A stretch of DNA of 64,000 bases, taken from positions 3,827,501 through 3,891,500 of the forward strand of contig NZ_JACHIW010000001.1 in assembly GCF_014203395.1 (NCBI RefSeq), read 5' to 3'. The translations under genes were made by a program, and so were the position numbers. The notes below the pieces were generated by a model. It searched no databases. It saw only the letters and a program-made list of their open reading frames with translations, and was not told the origin of the DNA. The stretch's first letter is position 1, and each line of letters opens with the position of its first letter. Shown piece after piece: positions 45,201 through 54,200 of this stretch. This DNA is from Saccharopolyspora phatthalungensis. GTDB lineage: Bacteria; Actinomycetota; Actinomycetes; Mycobacteriales; Pseudonocardiaceae.

Positions 45201-48200
45201 GTGTGGACGAGGTCGCCGGGGTTCGCGGAGACGTCGGCGGACCGGGATGGGGTGTTGCTGGTATTGGGCAGTGACCGCGTGGTGGTGCCTGGTGAATCGG
45301 TGACTGATGTGCTGCGGTCGGGTGTGGATGTGCTGGCCCGGGTGGAAACCCAGGATGGTCCACAATGGATGTTGTGGCGGTCGGACAGGGATGTGCCGTT
45401 GCCGGTGGAGCCGCCGGCGGCGGTGGCGCGGTTTGTGCGTGCGGAGCCGTTGATGTTCTTCGGTCCCGGTGATGGTGGGGTGGCGGTGGAGGCGGTGGTG
45501 TTGGCCTCGGAGGTGCCGGATGTGCAGGTGGTGGGTCTGCATGTGACGCCCGAGGGGGGTGCGCGGTGGCCGGATGGGGAGGTGGGTCCGGAGGAGTCGG
45601 CGGAGCGGGTGTGGCGGGATAGGCGTCTGGTGGCCGGGTTGCCGGTGGCGTTGTTCGGCTGTGGTGTCGGGCGGCGTTCGGGGCCGGGGCAGGCGTCGTT
45701 CGCGCAGCGGTTCGCGGCGAGGTTGCAGAGGTTGCCGGTGGCGTTGTTCGGATGCGGTGCCCGGCGGCGTTCGGAGTCGGGTGGGGCGTCGTTCGCGCAG
45801 CGGTTTGCGGTGGGGTTGGGGGCGTATGTGTGGACGGCGGGTGCCGGCGATGTGTGGCAGACCCGTGATGGGGCGGTGCATGCCACGGAGTCGGTGGTGG
45901 CTGGTGATGGTCGGATGCGGCCGGTGTTCGTCGACGGTCGGGGGACCGGCCGGTGGTCGTTGTTGGGGCCCGATGGGCAGGAGTTGTTCTCGGGTGGTCC
46001 GGAGTTGCGGGCGGCGCTGGTCGGTGCGCCCTCGCCGCGCTATGCGGAGGGAGCGGGTCCGGAGCCGTTGATCAGGTGGGCGGACGACGGCGATGCCGCG
46101 CCCACCGCTGTGGACGAGGGTGGGTCGGTCGATGAGCTGCTGAGCGAGTGGTGGGCCGAGGCCGAGGCCGAGGATGGTGAGTTATCCGTTATTCGGGGGC
46201 TGGCTTATGCGGATGTGCGAGTCTTGGCCTCCGCGGTTGCACTGCGTTACCGGGGTGGAACGGATGAGCCGGGTATGCGCCGTGGGGAGTGGTTGCGGGG
46301 CAGGCTTGTTCAGGTTCTCCGGCTGACCGAGGAGTTGGGTGGGCGACCGGACCTCGAGGAGGCGCTGGATGTCCGGTTTGTGGCGGACTGGATTCGGGAT
46401 GTCGGCCGGATGCAAGGCCCCACTGTTTCCGCTGCGGATGTGCACGCTCTCGTCCAGGAGCTTACTGCCGCACCGCAGAACGTTCGTCTCCGTGAAGTGC
46501 GTTTCTTGGCGGGTGTGCTGAACCGGGTGGAGCAGGATTTGAAACAGGGGGGCGAGCTGCGGCGGGCGACGGTGGCGGAGGTGCGGTTGCAGTGGCGGCG
46601 GCGGGCTACGCGGGCTGTGACGTTGCGGATGGGCGGTCGGGCCGAGAACACCGTGGTGTACCCGGTGGACGGAGCGTCGTCGCGGTGGTGGCGGGATTTT
46701 CATGGTGGCCGGGTGGATTTGAATCAGGTGCGGCGGGAGATGGGGATCGCGGATGATCGGGATCCGGTCGTGGTTGTGGTGGAGGCGCGGCGGCGGACGT
46801 CTGGCGCGGAGAAGTCGTTCTTGATCGGTGATGCGGTTCGCGGTACGACCGAACACCTCGACACGCCTTGGGAACTGGGGCGGCGGGTGGCCGACACCGA
46901 GCAGTACCGGCGGGTCGCCGAGACCAACGCGGACGGCCCGGTCATCTTGGTTGTCCTGGGCGGCAACGCCGGACTCGGAGCGCACCTGAGCCGCGACGAG
47001 CTCATTCAGCGATTCGCGGCGGGACTCGGTGCGGCTGGAGGCGGTGTCCGGCAGGTCCTTCTGGCGGAAGGCTATATCTCGCGCGATCCTTCCGGATTCG
47101 GGTTGGTCGCCGTGGGGTCACGGGCTGGTGGTCGGCAGGGTGCGGGGCTGCTGCTGCCCTCGGGCCTGCGAGCGAGCGTGCTGGCCCTGCGCGCGGGTGG
47201 TTCCACACGAGCGAACATGATCGCCTATCCCACTAGCGCCAGAAATGTGGGCGAATACCAAGAGTTGGCCGAATCCGATTTGCCGGTGCCTGGGGGGTCG
47301 GAGAACACCGAGCCGCCGATCATCGTGATGGTATCGCGTGCCTCGTCCAGCAGGTTCATCGTCGCGGACGAGCAGACGTGGGAAAGACAAGAGCTGACCC
47401 CACGCCAGTTCGCGCGCCGGGTGGTTGAGGATGCGCGATCTCATGGCGTCGCCGGGCACGACGATGACCGCGACATCCGTGTCCATTGTGGTCAATCGAT
47501 GCCGGCGTGGGCCCAGCAGGAACTGGGCGAGGGCTTCCGCGACGCGGGACATCGCGGGCGGGTTTACATGGTCCTATGGGATGATCAGAGCGAGATCGCC
47601 ATCTTCTATCCTGTGGCCCCGTGGTCGCCCCGGTCGCGGCTGGCGATACCGTCGGGTTCCGGCGTGGTAGACGCGATCGCTTACTCGCGCAACGATGATG
47701 AGGAGGCTGCCTGGAGGCGGTGGGCGGAGTCGGGTCCTGACCTGGACTGGCTGCTGGCAGAGGTGCGAGACGAATCGCCGATCCTCGTGCTGGTGCGCCG
47801 GGAGTCAGAAACCTTCGACTACGTCGTTCCCGGAACCCGGGCCACCAGGCACCTGAGCGCCGGTGCGTTCGGTCGGGTCCTGGCTGGAGAATTGCCCGAG
47901 ACAGGGGTCTCGGATCCCGGCAGAACCGTCGTGGTGCTTGCCGTGCAGCCGGAGGACGAAATTGACCTGGGCGAGCCGGCACTTCGGCAACTCGCGAGCG
48001 GAGTGGCCCGACGTGGCCACGACGGACTCGTTTACGTTGCGACCGTTGTGGAATCCAGTGGCGACGGCGACGATGTCGGTTTTGAGATTCGGGATATCGT
48101 TCTCGCCGGAGGTCGTCCGCGCGCCGCGGAACTGGCGGTGCAGGAGCTGACCTCTACGCAGCAGCATCGTTTGTTGGCGGCCGGTGGAACCTCGGCGGAT

Positions 48201-51200
48201 GTGGACTGGTGGAACCAGTGGTCGTCGGGCGGTCTCTGGGTGTGGATGAGCGGAGCGGAACGGCTCGGGTCGAGTCCGACGACCCTGGTGATCGCTCGGT
48301 TGTGGGGCGATGAGTTCGTCACGCCGTCGGGCACTTTGGCACCGTTCGACTTCGGCCGCCAGCTGGTGCTCAGCGCGCCTTATCAAGACTTGGTCGCTGC
48401 GGGTTCCGACGCGCCTGTCGTGTTGGTGACGGTGGGAGCCGAGACTGGGCTCAGCGAGCAGGCCGCGCATGAGTTCGCCCGTGGGGTGCACTACAACGAT
48501 CCGGACCGTGCGATCCTCGTCACGGATCGGGACTTCAGATTGCAACGCGATGTGCACGGCGCGGCCGTGCTCCACCTCGACGCAGATCCTCCGAGGTTCG
48601 TGCCACCGCGCAATTGGTTCCCGGTGGCGTTCGAGATCCAAGCCGCGAACGACGGTGGGTCGGCGCTGGTGTTTCCGTCCCGTCTAGGGCAGATGGGACA
48701 GCAGACCCTGGATGCGGACTGGTTTGCTTCGGAGACCGGTCACCGGTCCCCGGTCGTGGTGGGGGCATGGTCGGCGAACGGTCGTTTTCAGGTGATCGAT
48801 CCGTCGTCTGATGAGGCGAGGCTTCTTGGGCCTTTGGATTTCGGTGCGAGTGTGGTGAGGAATCCGTGGTTCCAGCAGCTTGTCGGTGACGATCCGGCTC
48901 GTCCGGTCGTGGTGGTGTGCGGCACGTGGCCGTCTGGTTTGAGCGAGCGGGATGCGCGGTCGTTGGCGGAGGGGTTGCGTGGCGACGGGGTCCAGCGGCC
49001 TGTTTTTCTGTCGGTGGGTGAGTTCGAGGAGCGCGAGGCCGGGTGGCGGTCGCATGCGCTGGTTGAGGCGCCGTCGGTGCAGTCGGCGCAGCTGAGGCAT
49101 CCGGCGGGTGCCGTCGATGCGCAGCGGCCGTCGTTGATCTCGTTTGTGGGCAGTGACCACGCGGATGTTGCGGGCCAGGTTCGTTCATTCGGGGTTTCCC
49201 GGCTGTTGCGGGAGCTGGGGTATCGCGGACCGCAACAGCCGATCGTCGTCCTCGCGAGCAGGGCGGGCGACGTTTTCATCGCCCCAGGCGGGGAAGGCGA
49301 ATTGTCCCCTGAACGGTTGGGTTTCGTGCTGGCGCGAAACCCGGATTATCTTGCGGCGATCCGGGGGGACTGGCGGCGGCCGGTGGTGATCGTCCCAGTA
49401 GCGGGGCCGCACTCCCCTCTTTCGACGGATGACCTCACCGCCTTCACGGCAGAACTGCTGGGCACCCCCGACGCTGACCGGCCCGTTTACATCTCAAGAG
49501 AAAACCTTCGGGCAGACAGGCTGGCCACGCCGGAAGAGGGGCGGGTCATCACGTCTGGGCTGCGACTGTTGACGCCCGAACGACTGCAACCTCCCACGCG
49601 GCAGGATGAATTGGCATCCCAGCCCTCCTGGGTCGGGGTTGGCCGGGGGTCGAAGGAAAACTGCGTGTGTTTTCCGATCGAGCCGGGCGACGAGGGCGCC
49701 TGGGAAAATTGGGGCTCGTTGGACTATGACGGGTACGGACCCATGCTGCTACGAGCGGTAAATGAGTTCGACCCGGATCCGCTGTTCATTCTTGTGCGAG
49801 TGCGTAACGAAAAAATAGTAGTGCGCAACAAAAACGGTACGGTTGAGTCACCCGAGCCCGTTGACCTGGGCATGCTCATCCAGCATTCCCCGGATTTCGA
49901 GCTCGTGGGTGATGGGCAGCTTTCGCGGACGGTGGTGATCGTGCCGACGTCGGAGGATGGTACGTCACTTCCCGACTGGTATGCCAGAGCACTCGCCGAG
50001 GGGTTGCGTCGAGTTGGTGGGCCGCCACGACCGGTGTTCGTCTATGACGGCTACGGCTACGAGGCTGCCCACACCGATGCGGTGCTGGACCGGTTGCGGA
50101 ATGCGACGCCGGAGTTGCACTGGCGGCGGGCCGGTGAGGTCCGCGAAGTGGAGGAGCCTCGGGAACTCGTTCCGCGCTATGAACGGGATTTGCCGCCGAG
50201 GTATGAAAACGCTGGGGAGGTCGCGTCCGCGGTCGCGTCGGTCGGCAGGCAGCGTGAGATGGCGCTGTCCGATGGTGGCCGGTCCGTCCGGCCCGTTGAG
50301 GTCACGGAGGCCGAGGTCGCGATCCTGTATCAGCGGTGGTACGGGGAGTTCCGGGAGGCTGAGCGCGCGTTGAGTGTGCTGCCGGCTGACTGGGTGGCGG
50401 ATTTGCAGGCGCGGGCGAGGGCGGTGTTGGGCAGTGTGTGGGAGCGTCCGAGACAGGGTGATTCGTCGTCGGCGATGGCGGTCCAGGATTTGTGGGACCG
50501 GATGGCGCAGCGGGTCGCCTTCCGGCTGTATACCGGGGCGGAAACGGGTGCCTGGGCGGATGCCGCGGCGATGGTGTCAACCGTTCCGTCCTTGCCTGTC
50601 GTGCTGGCCGTCCGGGGGTCGGATGAGTCGGTGGCCTATCCGGTGTGGACAAGGTCGCCGGGGTTCGCGGAGGTGTCGGCGAACCGGGACGGAGTGCTGC
50701 TGGTATTGGGCAGTGACCGCGTGATCGTGCCCGGTGAGTCGGTGGCTGATGCGCTGCACTCGGGCGTGGACGTTTTGGCGCGGATGGACACCGTCGCTGG
50801 TCCACAGTGGATGTTGTGGCGATCGGACAGGGATGTGCCGTTGCCGGTCGAGCCGCCGGCGGCGGTGGCGCGGTTTGTGCGTGCGGAGCCGTTGATGTTC
50901 TTCGGTCCCGGTGATGGTGGGGTGGCGGTGGAGGCGGTGGTGTTGGCCTCGGAGGTGCCGGATGTGCAGGTGGTGGGTCTGCATGTGACGCCCGAGGGGG
51001 GTGCGCGGTGGCCGGATGGGGAGGTGGGTCCGGAGGAGTCGGCGGAGCGGGTGTGGCGGGATAGGCGTCTGGTGGCCGGGTTGCCGGTGGCGTTGTTCGG
51101 CTGTGGTGTCGGGCGGCGACCGGGGCCGGGGCAGGCGTCGTTCGCGCAGCGGTTCGCGGCGAGGTTGCAGAGGTTGCCGGTGGCGTTGTTCGGCTGCGGT

Positions 51201-54200
51201 GCCCGGCGGCGTTCGGAATCGGGTGGGGCGTCGTTCGCGCAGCGGTTTGCGGTGGGGTTGGGGGCGTATGTGTGGACGGCGGGTGCCGGCGATGTGTGGC
51301 AGACCCGTGATGGTGCGGTGCATGCCACGGAGTCGGTGGTGGCTGGTGATGGTCGGATGCGGCCGGTGTTCGTCGACGGTCGGGGGACTGGCCGGTGGTC
51401 GTTGTTGGGGCCCGATGGGCAGGAGTTGTCCTCGGGTGGTCCGGAGTTGCGGGCGGCGCTGGTCGGTGCGCCCTCGCCGCGCTATGCGGAGGGAGCGGGC
51501 CCGCAGCCGTTGATCAGGTGGGCCGACGACGGCGATGCCGCGCCCACCGCAGCGGATGAGACTGGGTCGGTCGATGAGCTGTTGAGTGCGTGGTGGGACG
51601 CGGGTGGGCAGGAAGATGGTGGATTGCCTGCTGGGCGGAGGCTGGCCGATGAGGATGTGTGGCGGGTCGCTGATGCGGTGGAGTTGCGTTATCGGCGTGG
51701 GGTGGGGCATCGGCCGGGTACGCGTAGTTGGGAGCGGTTGCGGGGCAGGCTTGTTCATGTTCTTGAGTTGACCGAGGGCTTGGGTGGACAACCGACCGTC
51801 GCTGATGTGCGGGATGTTCGGTTGGTGGCGGACTGGATCCGGGATATCGGTCAGATGCAGGGGCCGACGGTGACCGCTGCGGACGTGCATCGCGTCGTGC
51901 AGGAGGTGACCGAGACCGCCACGAATGTTCGCCCGCGCGAGGTGCGTTTTTTGGCTGATGTGCTTCAGCGGGTTGAGCAAAGTCTGCAACGGGGACTTGA
52001 ACACCGGGCGACCGTGGGCGAGCTGCGGGTGCAGTGGCGGCGTGAGGCCACGTTGGCATTGACTGTGCGGATGGGCGGACAAGCCGAGAACACCGTGGTG
52101 TACCCGGTCGACGAGGTTTCGTCACGGTGGTGGCAAGATTTCGACGGCAGCCGGGCCAAGCTCGATCGAGTGCGCCACGAGATGGGCATCAACGACGACC
52201 GGGAGCCGATCATCGTCGTGGTCCAGGCCAGACGGCGGACCCCGACCGGTGCGGAAAAGTCGTTCCTGATCAGTGATGCGGTTCGCGGCACGACCGCGCA
52301 CCTGGAGACACCGAGAGAGCTCGGTCAGCGGGTGGCCGGCACCGAACAGTATCTCCGGGTCGCCGCGGCCAACCAGGACGGCCCGGTCGTCTTGGTAGTC
52401 ATGGGTGGCAACGCCGGACTCGGGGTGCACTTGAGCCGCGAAGCCCTCACGCGGCGATTCGCCGAGGGACTTACCGAGGGTGGGGACGGTGCCCGCCACG
52501 TCCTGCTGGCCGACGGCTACATCTCGCACGATCCTTCCGCGCTCGGGTTGGTAGCCGTGGAAGCACAAGCTGGTCAGCCGCACGACAGCGGGCTCGTGCT
52601 GAGCTCCGGCGTGCGTGCGAGCGTGTTGGCGCTGCAGCTGGATTCCGAGCGGGAGAACGCGATCGCCTATCCCCTCGGCGACGGGAACATGGACGAGCTC
52701 CAGCAGCTGTCCGGCTCGGATCTTAGCCTGGAAGCGGTGCGGCGGGCCGTTGTCGGTGATTCGCCGATCTTCGTCTTGGTATGGATCTCACCGCGCGGCG
52801 AGTTCACCGTTGCCGGTGGGGACACGTGGGAAAGGCAGAACCTGACTCCACGCCAGTTCGCTCGTCGGGTGGTCGAGGACACCCGATCCCACGGGATCAC
52901 CGGCCACGACGACGATCACCGCTCATTCGTTGTCTGCACGTACTTCGAGGAATATGAACAACCGTTGCCGGAGCAGGCCCTGGTGGAACTGGCCGATGGC
53001 TTCAGCGAGATGGGGTATCGCTGGCCGATTTTTGTGACCATGTTGGACGGTGAAGTAAACGGCCCCACCTTCGACAACAGCGGCGAACCGTTCGTGAATC
53101 AAATTTTCCACCGCATGGTCCCGTGGTCGCCGCGATTGCGGCTGGCGATACCGGCGCGTTCAAGCGTGATCAACATGATCGCATACCCGCGCAACGGTGA
53201 TGAGGAGGCCAAGTGGCGGCGGTCGGTTGAGTCGGAGGCCGACCTGGAGATACTGCTGGCCCAGGTGCGTGACGAATTGCCGATCGTCGTGTTGGCGTGC
53301 TGGCAACATGATGAAACCTTCGCCTGCGTTGATCCCCGAACCCGGGACGTCGAGCACCTGAGTGCCGGAGCATTCGGCCGGGAAGTGGCCGGAGCCTTAC
53401 GCGAAATAGCGGACCCGGATCCCAGCAAGCCCGTCGTCGTGTTTGCAGTGCAGCAGAATGACGATGTCGTCGTGGGGGCAAACGACCGCCAGGAGCTCGC
53501 GAGCGGAGTACGCCGATATGGTCACGAAGGACCGGTTTACGTTGCTACCGTTGTGGAATACATTGAGGGCTACGATATCCGGCTCGGAGTTCAGGAGGTC
53601 ACTCTTGCCGGCGGACGTCCGCGCGCCGCTGAACTGTCGGTGACTGAGCTGACCTCTAATCCGTCGTATCGTTTGCTGGCCGCCGGTGGGACATCGGCGG
53701 ACGTGGAGTGGTGGGGGCAGTGGTCGTCGAATCGTTTCCGGGTGACCGGTGCGCCGCGGTTCGGGCTGCATTCGACCACGGTTGTGCTCGCGCGGTTGTG
53801 GGGTGATGAGTTCGTCACGCCGTCGGGCACGGTGTCAGCCTTCGAATTCGGCCGCCAGCTGGCGCGCAGCGCGACTTACGAGTCCTTGGCCTCGCAGTCA
53901 AATGCTCCTGTGCTGTTGGCGACCGTGGGAGCCGAGACGGGGCTCAGCGAGCGTGCCGCGCATGAGTTCGCCCGTGGCGTGCGGAGCAACGACGTGGATC
54001 GCGTGGTCCTGGTCACGGACCGGGATTTCCGGTTGCGACGCGATGCGGGAGATCTGGCCGCTCTCCACTTCGACACAGATCCTCCGAGGTTCGTGCCGCC
54101 GCCGGACTGGTCGCCGGTGGCTGGTTTGAGCCGGCCCGCCGACGACGACTTCGGGCCGGTGGTGTCGTATTCACCCCACCCGGGGGAGGTGCGACTGCGA

